DNA from: Flammeovirgaceae bacterium UBA7330
GTDB lineage: Bacteria; Bacteroidota; Bacteroidia; Cytophagales; Cyclobacteriaceae
Assembly: GCA_002471275.1 (NCBI GenBank)
Contig: DKPQ01000014.1
Span: 190,674 to 254,673, forward strand
Length of the DNA stretch: 64,000 bases
Reading direction: 5' to 3'
Shown: positions 42,700-50,981 of the stretch, one piece after another
How positions within the stretch are numbered: the stretch's first letter is position 1
How the letters are laid out: each line of letters starts with the position of its first letter
Translations under genes and position numbers: made by a program
The notes under the pieces: generated by a model
Database searches by the model: none
Told to the model about the DNA's origin: nothing
The model's input: only the letters and a program-made list of their open reading frames with translations

Positions 42700-42729
42700 T
42701 TGTTTTTCGAAATTGACCGAGTATTTTTC
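42700..42729 (+). promoter_or_regulatory. Candidate promoter for the Ldh-family gene
   Basis: TTG (42700-42702), 19 bases, then TATTTTTC (42722-42729), seven of eight matches to TAnnTTTG. AAAGGA just before the start is one of few Shine-Dalgarno-like sites in the window. Confidence 0.4.
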
Positions 42730-42747
42730 AATTTATAAAAGGACATC

Positions 42748-43824
42748 ATGAAAATATCCTACGAGGCACTTTTTGAATTTACCAAATCCATCTTAATAGC
42801 CGCTGGTTGTAGCGAGCAAGAAGCCAAAGTCAGTGCTGAAGTATTACTTAGAGCTGATCTTCGGGGTGTAGATTCACATGGTGTGGCTCGGCTCTCTGGC
42901 TATGTTAGGCTCATTGACAAAGACAGGGTGAATACTAAGCCTAATGTGAGGCTTGTACATGAAACACCCAGTACAGGTGTAGTAGATGGGGATATGGGTC
43001 TGGGATTGGTCGTAGGCCCACAGGCGATGAAACTAGCCATAAAGAAGGCTCTGGAAGTAGGATCAGGCTGGATCTCCGTACGCAGTTCCAATCATTTCGG
43101 CATTGCAGGCTATTATGCCATGATGGCTTTAGAAGAAGATTGTATAGGATTTGCGATGACCAACGCAAGCCCATTGGTATCACCCACCTTTTCAAAAGAA
43201 AGGTTATTGGGAACTAACCCCATAGCTGTAGCCATTCCTGCCGACCAACAGCCACCATTTGTTCTTGACATGGCAACTACTACTGCAGCCAATGGAAAAC
43301 TTGAGATCCTTCAACGTAAGGGTACTGAAGCCCCCACTGGCTGGATACAAACAGCAGATGGCGAGCCTACCATAGATCCCTACGCTGTGAAAAACGGTGG
43401 CGCTTTGTTGCCCCTTGGAGGTGATAGAGATCATGGTTCTCACAAAGGCTATGGTCTGTCATCAGTTGTTGATATTTTTTCAGCTGTACTCTCCGGAGCA
43501 AACTACGGCCCATGGGTACCTCCTTTTGTAGCTTACCTGGACCCGGTTGAAAATCAGGTTGGAAAAGGTATCGGTCATTTCTTTGGTGCCATGAGAATCG
43601 ACGGGTTCCGACCTGCTGGTGAATTCAAGTCACACATGGATAACTGGATCACCAGATTTAGGGAGGCTAAACCGGTGAAAGAAGGTCAATCGGTACTCAT
43701 TCCGGGAGATCCTGAAAGACTCATGGAAAGCGAACGCAAAAACCAGGGAATCCCATTGTTAGACCCTGTGGTAGAAGACCTAAAGCAGCTGGGAGAAAGA
43801 TTCAATGTGAAGCTGGGAGAATAA
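42748..43824 (+). CDS. Ldh family (malate/L-lactate dehydrogenase type) oxidoreductase
   Basis: The 358-residue product has the second-type malate/lactate dehydrogenase pattern: RADLRGVDSHGVARLSGYV, VDGDMGLGLVVGPQAM, SSNHFGIAGYYAMMA, NASPLVSPTFSKERLLGTNPIAVAIPA (in part), FVLDMATTTAANGKLEI and GSHKGYGLSSVVDI. These are cytoplasmic NAD(P)-dependent 2-keto/2-hydroxy acid dehydrogenases, including ureidoglycolate and sulfolactate enzymes. Substrate cannot be read from sequence. Confidence 0.93.
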   Translation: MKISYEALFEFTKSILIAAGCSEQEAKVSAEVLLRADLRGVDSHGVARLSGYVRLIDKDRVNTKPNVRLVHETPSTGVVDGDMGLGLVVGPQAMKLAIKKALEVGSGWISVRSSNHFGIAGYYAMMALEEDCIGFAMTNASPLVSPTFSKERLLGTNPIAVAIPADQQPPFVLDMATTTAANGKLEILQRKGTEAPTGWIQTADGEPTIDPYAVKNGGALLPLGGDRDHGSHKGYGLSSVVDIFSAVLSGANYGPWVPPFVAYLDPVENQVGKGIGHFFGAMRIDGFRPAGEFKSHMDNWITRFREAKPVKEGQSVLIPGDPERLMESERKNQGIPLLDPVVEDLKQLGERFNVKLGE

Positions 43825-43854
43825 AATAATCAAAAATTAGGCTAAGGTGAGCGC

Positions 43855-43881
43855 TTGGATTACAAGAAATAATTACCTTCG
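43855..43881 (+). promoter_or_regulatory. Candidate promoter for tRNA-Leu
   Basis: TTG (43855-43857), 16 bases, then TACCTTCG (43874-43881), one mismatch to TAnnTTTG. It ends 8 bases before the mature tRNA. Confidence 0.45.
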
Positions 43882-43889
43882 CCTTTCTT

Positions 43890-43973
43890 GCCGAAGTGGT
43901 GAAATTGGTAGACACGCATGTTTCAGGGACATGTGCTCTTACGAGCGTGGGGGTTCGAGTCCCTTCTTCGGCA
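43890..43973 (+). tRNA. tRNA-Leu (anticodon CAG)
   Basis: An 84-base tRNA with acceptor arms GCCGAAG and CTTCGGC and discriminator A. The anticodon arm CATGT-TTCAGGG-ACATG gives anticodon CAG, reading CUG. The long variable arm (TGCTCTTACGAGCG) is typical of class II tRNA-Leu, and the T arm GGGGGTTCGAGTCCC is canonical. CCA is not encoded. Confidence 0.97.
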
Positions 43974-44126
43974 CTACCACCCGAATGCTTCCCTTAGCCC
44001 TTTTACAAATCTAAATCATCGGACACTTATTACGACGGCCACACACCAGTCGATGGATGCCTTCTCTCTGAGAATTTGATTTTTTACTTAATCTCTTTGT
44101 GATAAAATCCTGATAGAAATCCCAGG

Positions 44127-44666
44127 TTAAAACAATCCTGCTACTATACCTACCCTAAATACTAATGGGCTGTCATAGGGGGATTGTGTTCCGTCCTTAT
44201 AGAGTAGATTATAAAGTGCAGTGATATTAAAGGCTACGTTCTTACCAATAGGCTCGGAGTATCCCAAACCAACAAATAAGCTATTGAAGTCGAAACGAGG
44301 ACCCGTTTCGGGAGGCAGTGCTAGTGCCCCATAGTTCATGTATTCGTACTGGCTATAAGTGAAGAATTTTTGAGTAAAATTGAATCGCAGAAAAGGTCCG
44401 CCACCGTAATTATTGGCCCTGTATGAATTAAATCTTACATATTGATAGGATAGCTGAACTCCGCTCGAAAAACGTTCTGTGATCTTATATCCCACTAGTG
44501 GACTCAAGCTAACATTTATGTAGTTGGATCCACCACTGAATCCTCCACCGCCGCCAAAGAAGATCTTCTCAGACAGATTTCCACCACCTTTTGATGGCTC
44601 CCGGTATTGAGCCTGAACGCTAAATAATATTGAAAACGATACGAATAGAAATAATACTAATCTCAT
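44127..44666 (-). CDS. Small outer-membrane beta-barrel-like protein
   Basis: The 179-residue product has a signal peptide (MRLVLFLFVSFSILFSVQAQ) and alternating-hydrophobicity strands rich in Tyr/Phe/Gly (NYINVSLSPLVGYKI, SSGVQLSYQYVRF, GGGPFLRFNF), ending in VFRVGIVAGLF. The final aromatic residue and strand pattern fit a small outer-membrane barrel. I recognise no named family. Its start overlaps the stop of the FtsB/DivIC-like gene by 4 bases. Confidence 0.8.
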   Translation of the reverse strand: MRLVLFLFVSFSILFSVQAQYREPSKGGGNLSEKIFFGGGGGFSGGSNYINVSLSPLVGYKITERFSSGVQLSYQYVRFNSYRANNYGGGPFLRFNFTQKFFTYSQYEYMNYGALALPPETGPRFDFNSLFVGLGYSEPIGKNVAFNITALYNLLYKDGTQSPYDSPLVFRVGIVAGLF

Positions 44667-44965
44667 TCCTCTACCAGAACAAAAATCTCTTCACCACTCT
44701 TTTTCATGAAGTACTTCTCTCTGGCAATTTTTTCCAGTAGTTTCTTATCGTTAAGCAAAGCTTCCCGATCATTTTTCACTTCAATGATTCTTTCTTCATA
44801 GAAGGTTTTGGCTTCTTTTAGATCTGCCAGCTTGCCTGTGAGCCTTGACTGGGTAATGATGTCATTGGAGTCAAAGAAGAGCATCCAGACCAGAAAAAAG
44901 AAAACGGCCAGAAAGTAAAAGTTTCTAAAAAAAGGAGGAATTCTCTTGAAGACCTTGTTAATCAT
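44663..44965 (-). CDS. FtsB/DivIC-like septum formation protein
   Basis: The 100-residue product has a short basic cytoplasmic start, one membrane helix (residues about 16-31, FYFLAVFFFLVWMLFF) and a periplasmic coiled coil (LTGKLADLKEAKTFYEERIIEVKN). The end REKYFMKKSGEEIFVLVEE is typical of the FtsB/DivIC family. These proteins join the divisome. It follows eno by 69 bases, a frequent neighbourhood in Bacteroidota and other bacteria. Confidence 0.9.
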   Translation of the reverse strand: MINKVFKRIPPFFRNFYFLAVFFFLVWMLFFDSNDIITQSRLTGKLADLKEAKTFYEERIIEVKNDREALLNDKKLLEKIAREKYFMKKSGEEIFVLVEE

Positions 44966-45034
44966 GAACTTAAAGATACGATCAAAAATCTTATTTTCTA
45001 AAAATTTTACTTTCCGGCCATTTAAAGCCTGTGT

Positions 45035-46315
45035 TTATCCTTTAGCAGGATATACCGCTACATCATCCAGTTCTTCTTCTATTCTCAGTAACTGATTGTA
45101 CTTGGCCATCCTGTCAGATCTGGACATAGAACCAGTTTTGATCTGACCGGCATTGGTAGCCACAGCAATATCCGCGATGGTATTGTCTTCAGTCTCACCG
45201 GAACGGTGCGAAACCACAGCTGTCCACCCGGCTTTGTGAGCCATCTCGATAGCAGCAAGTGTCTCAGAAAGTGTACCAATTTGGTTTACCTTGATCAGGA
45301 TAGAATTGGCTGCTTTCTCTTTAATGGCTTTTTCCAGGAATTTTACGTTGGTCACCAATAAATCATCACCTACTAGCTGGCATTTACTACCAATCTTCGC
45401 TGTAAGCATTTTCCATCCTTCCCAGTCATTTTCATCACAACCGTCTTCGATGCTGTCAATAGGGTATTTACTAATCAACTCAGCCAGGTATTCCACCTGC
45501 TCAGCACTAGATCTGATTTTGGCACCATCACCTTCAAACTTGGTGTAGTCGTACTTACCATTTGAGAAGAACTCAGAAGACGCACAGTCCATCGCGATGG
45601 TTACATCATCACCAGGCTTGTATCCAGCGTCTTTGATCGCTTTAATCACGCTATCAAGTGCTTCTTCCGTACCACCGGAGAAATTAGGCGCAAAACCTCC
45701 TTCATCACCAACAGCAGTACTTAGACCTTTGTCATGTAGAATCTTTTTGAGTTGATGGAAGATCTCTGCTCCCATCCTTACAGCTTCGCTGAATGTAGGA
45801 GCCCCTACCGGTCGGATCATAAATTCCTGAAATGCAATGGGAGCATCAGAGTGTGATCCTCCATTGATGATGTTCATCATCGGAACTGGTAATACGTGTG
45901 CATTTACTCCACCAATATATCTGAACAATGGTAAGCCCAGCTCTGCAGCGGCTGCTCTTGCCACCGCCAGAGAAACACCAAGGATGGCATTGGCTCCAAG
46001 CTTAGATTTATTTTCAGTACCATCGAGGTCAATCATGAGCTGATCAATGATTTTTTGCTCAAACACCGAGTAACCAATGATTTCAGGAGCTATTGTCTCA
46101 TTCACATTGTCCACAGCTTTCAAAACACCCTTACCCAGGTATTTTGACTTATCACCATCTCTCAATTCAACGGCTTCATGCTCACCTGTTGAAGCACCTG
46201 AAGGTACAGCAGCTCTGCCCAGGGTGCCATTTTCTGTTACTACGTCTACTTCAATGGTTGGATTTCCCCTTGAGTCCAGTATTTGTCTTGCGAATACGCT
46301 CTCGATAATGCTCAT
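45035..46315 (-). CDS. eno: Enolase (phosphopyruvate hydratase)
   Basis: The 426-residue product converts 2-phosphoglycerate to phosphoenolpyruvate in glycolysis. ILDSRGNPTIEVDV, AAVPSGASTGEHEAVELRD, GANAILGVSLAVARAAA, MMNIINGGSHSD, AVGDEGGFAPN and the SHRSGETED loop are all present. Its start overlaps the carA stop by one base (TAATG), so the two are cotranscribed. Confidence 0.98.
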   Translation of the reverse strand: MSIIESVFARQILDSRGNPTIEVDVVTENGTLGRAAVPSGASTGEHEAVELRDGDKSKYLGKGVLKAVDNVNETIAPEIIGYSVFEQKIIDQLMIDLDGTENKSKLGANAILGVSLAVARAAAAELGLPLFRYIGGVNAHVLPVPMMNIINGGSHSDAPIAFQEFMIRPVGAPTFSEAVRMGAEIFHQLKKILHDKGLSTAVGDEGGFAPNFSGGTEEALDSVIKAIKDAGYKPGDDVTIAMDCASSEFFSNGKYDYTKFEGDGAKIRSSAEQVEYLAELISKYPIDSIEDGCDENDWEGWKMLTAKIGSKCQLVGDDLLVTNVKFLEKAIKEKAANSILIKVNQIGTLSETLAAIEMAHKAGWTAVVSHRSGETEDNTIADIAVATNAGQIKTGSMSRSDRMAKYNQLLRIEEELDDVAVYPAKG

Positions 46316-47421
46316 TATTTGTTTTCTTTAATTAACTGAATAAAGTCGTCGAATAAATATGTTGAATCGTGTGGGCCCGGTGATGATTCGGGATGGTACT
46401 GCACTGAAAATGCAGGTTTTCCGTTCAATCTGAGTCCCTCAACAGTATTGTCATTTAAGTCAATGTGGGTTAATTCGGCTGCCTTGGATTTTTCCAGGCT
46501 CTCCATACTCACGGCGAAACCATGATTTTGAGAAGTAATCTCACCTAATCCGGTGGTCAGATTCTTCACGGGGTGATTCAATCCACGATGCCCGTGGTGC
46601 ATCTTGTAAGTATCAATATTCACTGCCCGGGCTAGGATTTGATTCCCCAGACAAATACCAAATATTGGTTTTTCGGCAGCCAATAGCTCCTGAACTGTGG
46701 CAGCTGCATAGTCCATGGCTGATGGGTCTCCAGGGCCATTTGAAAGGAAGTAACCATCCGGATTCCAGGCCTCCATTTCAGCAAAAGAAGTCTTCGCAGG
46801 AAATACCTTACAGTGACAATTCCTGATCTCGAAATTTTTTAGGATGGACTTCTTTACACCATAATCTATCACTGCAATTTTAAGTCCCGTATTTCCACTT
46901 CCGAGCTCGTAGGGTTCCTTTACCGTTACTTCACTCGACAGCTCCAGCGATTCCATGCTAGGTAGCTTATTAAGTTCAGCCATCAGCTCATCTTTGTCAA
47001 GGATCTCACTCGAAATGATCGCGTTCATAGCACCCTGCATCCGGATATGACGGACCAGTTTCCTGGTATCAATGTCAGTGATCCCTACAGTGTTGTTCTT
47101 TTCAAGGTAACCATTCAAACTATCAGTTGCTGTGCCTCTGCTATACTGATAGGTGAAATCATTGACTACCAGACCTTTGATCTTAGGTCTATCAGATTCT
47201 TGTTCTTCATCGTGCACACCATAATTGCCAATATGGGCGGTGGTGTTTACAATGATCTGGCCGTAGTAGGAGGGGTCTGTATAAATCTCCTGATAGCCTG
47301 TCATCCCTGTGTTGAAGCAAATCTCACCCCCTGAAGTGCCGGATTTCCCGATTGAAAATCCTTCATAAAGTGAACCATCTGCTAACAGTAAAATTGCTTT
47401 TTTCTTGTTGTGTTCCTTCAT
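46315..47421 (-). CDS. carA: Carbamoyl-phosphate synthase small subunit
   Basis: The ATG at 47421 is chosen over a TTG at 47433. The product (368 residues) has the CPSase small-chain N-terminal domain (GSLYEGFSIGKSGTSGGEICFNTGMTGYQE in part) and a class I glutamine amidotransferase domain with nucleophile Cys in FGICLGNQIL. The catalytic His/Glu lie in QYHPESSPGPHDS. It supplies ammonia for carbamoyl phosphate, used by PyrB and arginine synthesis. The large subunit carB is not adjacent. It follows rplQ across a terminator. Confidence 0.97.
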   Translation of the reverse strand: MKEHNKKKAILLLADGSLYEGFSIGKSGTSGGEICFNTGMTGYQEIYTDPSYYGQIIVNTTAHIGNYGVHDEEQESDRPKIKGLVVNDFTYQYSRGTATDSLNGYLEKNNTVGITDIDTRKLVRHIRMQGAMNAIISSEILDKDELMAELNKLPSMESLELSSEVTVKEPYELGSGNTGLKIAVIDYGVKKSILKNFEIRNCHCKVFPAKTSFAEMEAWNPDGYFLSNGPGDPSAMDYAAATVQELLAAEKPIFGICLGNQILARAVNIDTYKMHHGHRGLNHPVKNLTTGLGEITSQNHGFAVSMESLEKSKAAELTHIDLNDNTVEGLRLNGKPAFSVQYHPESSPGPHDSTYLFDDFIQLIKENK

Positions 47422-47430
47422 CTTGGTGTG

Positions 47431-47438
47431 CAAAAATA
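47431..47438 (-). promoter_or_regulatory. Minus-7 element for carA-eno
   Basis: TATTTTTG, perfect TAnnTTTG match on the minus strand, 9 bases before the carA ATG, so the transcript would be nearly leaderless. No clear TTG box. Confidence 0.45.
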
Positions 47439-47463
47439 TAAAAATATTATTCAGGTGAGTACA

Positions 47464-47498
47464 TAAAAAAAGGGAACAGTTTCTACTGATCCCTTTTT
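47464..47498 (-). terminator. Terminator after rplQ
   Basis: On the minus strand AAAAAGGGA, an inner CAGT-AGAA-ACTG stem and TCCCTTTTTTT form a hairpin ending in a T-run. It separates the ribosomal operon from carA. Confidence 0.75.
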
Positions 47499-47517
47499 AA
47501 TATCGTTAATCTAATGA

Positions 47518-48213
47518 TCAATCTTTCTTCTCTGATTTGTCTTCGCCTTCTTTGGCACTATCGTCAGATTTTTCTTCCTTTTTCTCCTCAGCTGGCTTTT
47601 CAGCTTTCGCCTCTACCTTCTTCTCTTCTTTAGGAGCTTCTTCTTTTACTTCCTCTTTTGTGGGCTCAGCTACTTCTGCTTTAGCTTCAGCTTTTTCAGT
47701 CTTTGCTTCAGCTTTTTCTTCTTTGGTCTCTTCAACCACTTTTGCCTCCTCTACATTGGCAGCTGCACTCGTCTCAGCTGATTTACCTTTGCCTGAACCA
47801 CCTCTACGAGATCTTCTTGTCTTAGGTTTAGCCGCTGCATCTCCGAGAAGCAACTCATTGAAATCAACCAGCTCCATCATGCACATCTCTGCACTATCAC
47901 CTAGCCTGTTACCAGTTTTGATGATACGAACGTATCCACCTGGTCTGTTGGCAATCTTTTCAGCTATAGGGCCAAATAACTCCTGAACAGATTCCTTATT
48001 CTGTAAATAAGAGAAAGCAATCCTTCGTGAGTGTGTGGTGTCTGTTTTTGCTTTTGTGATGATGGGCTCCACATATTTCCTCAATGCTTTGGCTTTAGCC
48101 AAAGTAGTATTGATCCTCTTGTTGATGATCAATGATGAGGCCATATTCGAAAGCATGGCTTCTCTGTGAGAAGCTGTTCGACCTAAGTGATTAAATTTCT
48201 TTCCGTGTCTCAT
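47518..48213 (-). CDS. rplQ: 50S ribosomal protein L17 with long C-terminal extension
   Basis: The first about 125 residues are L17 (MRHGKKFNHLGRTASHREAM, LAKAKALRKYVEPIITKAKT in part, NRPGGYVRIIKTGNRLGDSAEM). The remaining about 105 residues are low-complexity Lys/Glu/Ala (VEEAKVVEETKEEKAEAKTE and similar), making it 231 residues against about 120 in E. coli. Such tails are common in Bacteroidota. It is the last gene of the ribosomal block and starts one base into the rpoA stop (TAATG). Confidence 0.97.
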   Translation of the reverse strand: MRHGKKFNHLGRTASHREAMLSNMASSLIINKRINTTLAKAKALRKYVEPIITKAKTDTTHSRRIAFSYLQNKESVQELFGPIAEKIANRPGGYVRIIKTGNRLGDSAEMCMMELVDFNELLLGDAAAKPKTRRSRRGGSGKGKSAETSAAANVEEAKVVEETKEEKAEAKTEKAEAKAEVAEPTKEEVKEEAPKEEKKVEAKAEKPAEEKKEEKSDDSAKEGEDKSEKKD

Positions 48214-49202
48214 TATTCCTCGTCCAATTTATACTTTGAGAGGTCCATTCCAAAAGTCAAGCCTTTGTCAGCTACAAGCTGCTCAAGCTCAGCAAGGGAT
48301 TTCTTTCCAAAGTTTCTGAATTTCATCATATCTGAAATCTCAAGATTTACCAAATCACCCAGTGACCTTACGTCAGCGGCTTTCAGGCAGTTGTATGCCC
48401 GAACTGATAGATCAAGATCATTCAAAGGAGTTTTTAGCAATTTCCTCATGTGCAACAACTCCTCATCTACTGCCTCTGGCTGTCCTTTTTCTTGCGATTC
48501 AAGGATCATACTTTGATCAGAGAATAGCATGAAGTGTTGTATCAGGATATGAGCAGCACCTTTTAGGGCATTTTCAGGATGGATAGATCCATCTGTCTCG
48601 ATATCGATGATCAATTGCTCAAAGTCAGTCTTTTGCTCAACCCTTGTGTTCTCAATGCTATATTTAACATTTTTGATAGGTGTGAAGATTGAGTCCATTG
48701 CGATGTACCCAAAACCTGCCTCTTCTGGCTTGTTCTCTTCAGCAGTCACATAACCTCTTCCTTTTTCCACATTCAGCTCCATCTCAAACTTGGCACTTTC
48801 GTCCAAATTGCAGATCACAAGGTCAGGGTTCAATATTTCGAAAGAAGTAGTAGCCTTTGCAAGATCAGCAGCTGTAAGTTGTGACTTACCAGAAACTGAT
48901 ACCGTAATGGAATTTTCAACTACATCTGTAATTCTTTTGAATCTAACCATTTTAAGATTCAAAATCATTTCACTTACATCTTCCACTACTCCCTCAATGG
49001 TAGAAAACTCATGGAGCACTCCAGGGATCTTCACACCAGTGATTGCGTAACCCTCCAAAGAAGAAAGTAAAATCCTTCTTAGAGCATTTCCAATAGTGAC
49101 ACCGTATCCTTTTTCCAAGGGTTTGAATGTGAATAGGCCGTGAAAATCATCGGCTTTTTCCATCACTACCTTGTCCGGCATTTGAAATGCAAGAATTGAC
49201 AT
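48213..49202 (-). CDS. rpoA: DNA-directed RNA polymerase alpha subunit
   Basis: The 329-residue product has the N-terminal assembly domain (FTFKPLEKGYGVTIGNALRRILLSSLEGYAITGVKI in part) and the C-terminal domain (LDLSVRAYNCLKAADVRSLGDLV, MMKFRNFGKKSLAELEQLV) that binds upstream promoter DNA and activators. It sits in the alpha cluster rpsM-rpsK-rpsD-rpoA-rplQ. Confidence 0.98.
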   Translation of the reverse strand: MSILAFQMPDKVVMEKADDFHGLFTFKPLEKGYGVTIGNALRRILLSSLEGYAITGVKIPGVLHEFSTIEGVVEDVSEMILNLKMVRFKRITDVVENSITVSVSGKSQLTAADLAKATTSFEILNPDLVICNLDESAKFEMELNVEKGRGYVTAEENKPEEAGFGYIAMDSIFTPIKNVKYSIENTRVEQKTDFEQLIIDIETDGSIHPENALKGAAHILIQHFMLFSDQSMILESQEKGQPEAVDEELLHMRKLLKTPLNDLDLSVRAYNCLKAADVRSLGDLVNLEISDMMKFRNFGKKSLAELEQLVADKGLTFGMDLSKYKLDEE

Positions 49203-49232
49203 ATTTATATTCTTTAAATGTTTAGAAACCTT

Positions 49233-49835
49233 TTATTTAGAGTACAATTCAACGATCAGTTGTTCCTTGATATTCTCAGGAATGTCCTCTCTTGTTGGGG
49301 GATTTAAAAACTTCCCAGAAAGCTCTGAATGGTTCCACTCAAGCCATGAAAATTGTCTTGAATTGGATGCCAGGCTATCAGAAATAGCTTCTAAAGACTT
49401 AGATTTTTCCCGTACTCCGATCACATCATTGTTTTTCAATGTATATGAAGGAATATTAACTATTTCTCCATTTACGGTGATATGTTTATGAGCTACCAAT
49501 TGTCTGGCGCCTCTTCTGGTAGGAGCAATGCCTAACCGATAAACTGTGTTATCCAATCTAGCTTCAAGAAGTTGTAACAGGATCTCCCCTGTAATCCCAC
49601 TCTTCCTGGATGCCTTTTCAAAAATATTGGCAAACTGACGCTCTAATACACCATAAGTGTATTTAGCCTTTTGCTTCTCAGCAAGCTGGATAGCATATTC
49701 AGATTGCTTTCTTCTTCTACCTCTTCCGTGTTGTCCAGGAGGATAGTTTTTCTTTTGTAGGGCTTTGCTGGCACCAAAAATTGGTTCTCCAAATTTTCTC
49801 GAAATCTTAGTCTTGGGCCCGGTATATCTTGCCAT
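49233..49835 (-). CDS. rpsD: 30S ribosomal protein S4
   Basis: The 200-residue product starts MARYTGPKTKISRKFGEPIFG and has an S4 domain (RLDNTVYRLGIAPTRRGARQLVAHKHITVNG in part). S4 nucleates small-subunit assembly and in enteric bacteria represses the alpha operon. No zinc-binding cysteines are present in the N-terminus. Confidence 0.98.
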   Translation of the reverse strand: MARYTGPKTKISRKFGEPIFGASKALQKKNYPPGQHGRGRRRKQSEYAIQLAEKQKAKYTYGVLERQFANIFEKASRKSGITGEILLQLLEARLDNTVYRLGIAPTRRGARQLVAHKHITVNGEIVNIPSYTLKNNDVIGVREKSKSLEAISDSLASNSRQFSWLEWNHSELSGKFLNPPTREDIPENIKEQLIVELYSK

Positions 49836-49854
49836 TTATCTACTATTAAATAAA

Positions 49855-50247
49855 TTAAACTCTTCTTCTCTTAGGTGGACGACATCCGTTGTGAGGTAGC
49901 GGAGTTACATCCTTGATCATAGCTACTTCAATACCAACATTCTGGATTGTCCTGATAGCAGATTCTCTTCCTGCACCAGGTCCTTTTACAAATACATCCA
50001 CTTTTCTCAAACCAAGATCATAGGCTGCCTGTGCGCAGTTCTGAGCCGCCATTTGAGCAGCATATGGAGTATTCTTCTTAGACCCCTTAAATCCCATCTT
50101 ACCCGCTGATGCCCAAGAAATAACCTGGCCGGATGCGTTGGTCATGGAAATAATGATGTTGTTGAAAGTAGCCTGGATGTGCGCCTGTCCGATCACATCT
50201 ACTGCAACTACTCTCTTTTTAGCTTTATCTTTTCTTTTCTGTGCCAT
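49855..50247 (-). CDS. rpsK: 30S ribosomal protein S11
   Basis: The 130-residue product has GQAHIQATFNNIIISMTNASG, GFKGSKKNTPYAAQMAAQ and the platform tail VTPLPHNGCRPPKRRRV. It lines the mRNA exit region of the small subunit. It is 8 bases after rpsM. Confidence 0.98.
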   Translation of the reverse strand: MAQKRKDKAKKRVVAVDVIGQAHIQATFNNIIISMTNASGQVISWASAGKMGFKGSKKNTPYAAQMAAQNCAQAAYDLGLRKVDVFVKGPGAGRESAIRTIQNVGIEVAMIKDVTPLPHNGCRPPKRRRV

Positions 50248-50254
50248 CGATCAA

Positions 50255-50632
50255 TTACTTAACAGCCTTTTTCTTGTTTGCAACAGTTTTTCTTCTTCCT
50301 TTCCTTGTTCTGGCATTGTTTTTAGTCTTTTGCCCTCGAACAGGTAGACCCTTACGGTGTCTTAGTCCTCTGTAGCATCCGATATCCAACAAACGCTTAA
50401 TGCTCAACTGGATCTCTGATTTGAGCACACCCTCAACTTTAAACTGTTCGGTGATAATGGTCCTGATCTTACCGGCTTCATCATCATCCCATTCAGAGAC
50501 TTTTTTGTCCAAGTCTACTCCTGCTTCAGTCAAAATTTTCTGAGCAGACCTTTTACCAATGCCGTAGATATAGGTAAGACCTATCTCACCTCTTTTATTA
50601 TCCGGAACGTCAACTCCTGCGATTCGTGCCAT
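50255..50632 (-). CDS. rpsM: 30S ribosomal protein S13
   Basis: The 125-residue product starts MARIAGVDVPDNKRGEIGLTYIYGIG (in part) and ends in the basic RGLRHRKGLPVRGQKTKNNARTRKG region (in part) reaching the P-site tRNA. It opens the alpha cluster after rpmJ. Confidence 0.98.
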   Translation of the reverse strand: MARIAGVDVPDNKRGEIGLTYIYGIGKRSAQKILTEAGVDLDKKVSEWDDDEAGKIRTIITEQFKVEGVLKSEIQLSIKRLLDIGCYRGLRHRKGLPVRGQKTKNNARTRKGRRKTVANKKKAVK

Positions 50633-50634
50633 TT

Positions 50635-50751
50635 TTATCCTTGTCTTTGTTTAAACTTTGGGTTCTTCTTATTGATCACATAAAGCTTCCCTTTTCTTCG
50701 GATCACTTTGCAATCAGCACTGCGTTTCTTTACGGATGCTTTAACTTTCAT
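50635..50751 (-). CDS. rpmJ: 50S ribosomal protein L36
   Basis: A 38-residue frame, MKVKASVKKRSADCKVIRRK then GKLYVINKKNPKFKQRQG, lies between infA and rpsM. It is the cysteine-poor (C-minus) L36: one Cys remains, so it does not bind zinc. Confidence 0.96.
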   Translation of the reverse strand: MKVKASVKKRSADCKVIRRKGKLYVINKKNPKFKQRQG

Positions 50752-50762
50752 TTTATCCTCAA

Positions 50763-50981
50763 TTATTTATATCTGTAAACGATTCGTCCTTTTGTCAAAT
50801 CATAAGGAGACATTTCCAACTTCACTTTATCCCCTGGTAATATCTTTATGTAGTGCATCCTCATCTTTCCTGAGATATGCGCAATGACTTCATGCCCGTT
50901 TTCCAACTCCACTCTAAACATTGCATTTGATAACGCCTCTACAATGGTACCATCTTGTTCTATGGATGCCTGTTTTGCCAT
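50763..50981 (-). CDS. infA: Translation initiation factor IF-1
   Basis: The 72-residue product is an OB-fold IF-1: IEQDGTIVEALSNAMFRVEL, GHEVIAHISGKMRMHYIKIL and YDLTKGRIVYRYK. It binds the A site in initiation. Its start overlaps the secY stop by one base. Confidence 0.98.
   Translation of the reverse strand: MAKQASIEQDGTIVEALSNAMFRVELENGHEVIAHISGKMRMHYIKILPGDKVKLEMSPYDLTKGRIVYRYK

Noticed and set aside
47537..47986. Plus-strand 149-codon frame opposite rplQ, rich in Ser/Ala
   Set aside because: It is the antisense of the low-complexity L17 tail; the Ser/Phe/Ala mix is what Lys/Glu/Ala codons give on the other strand.
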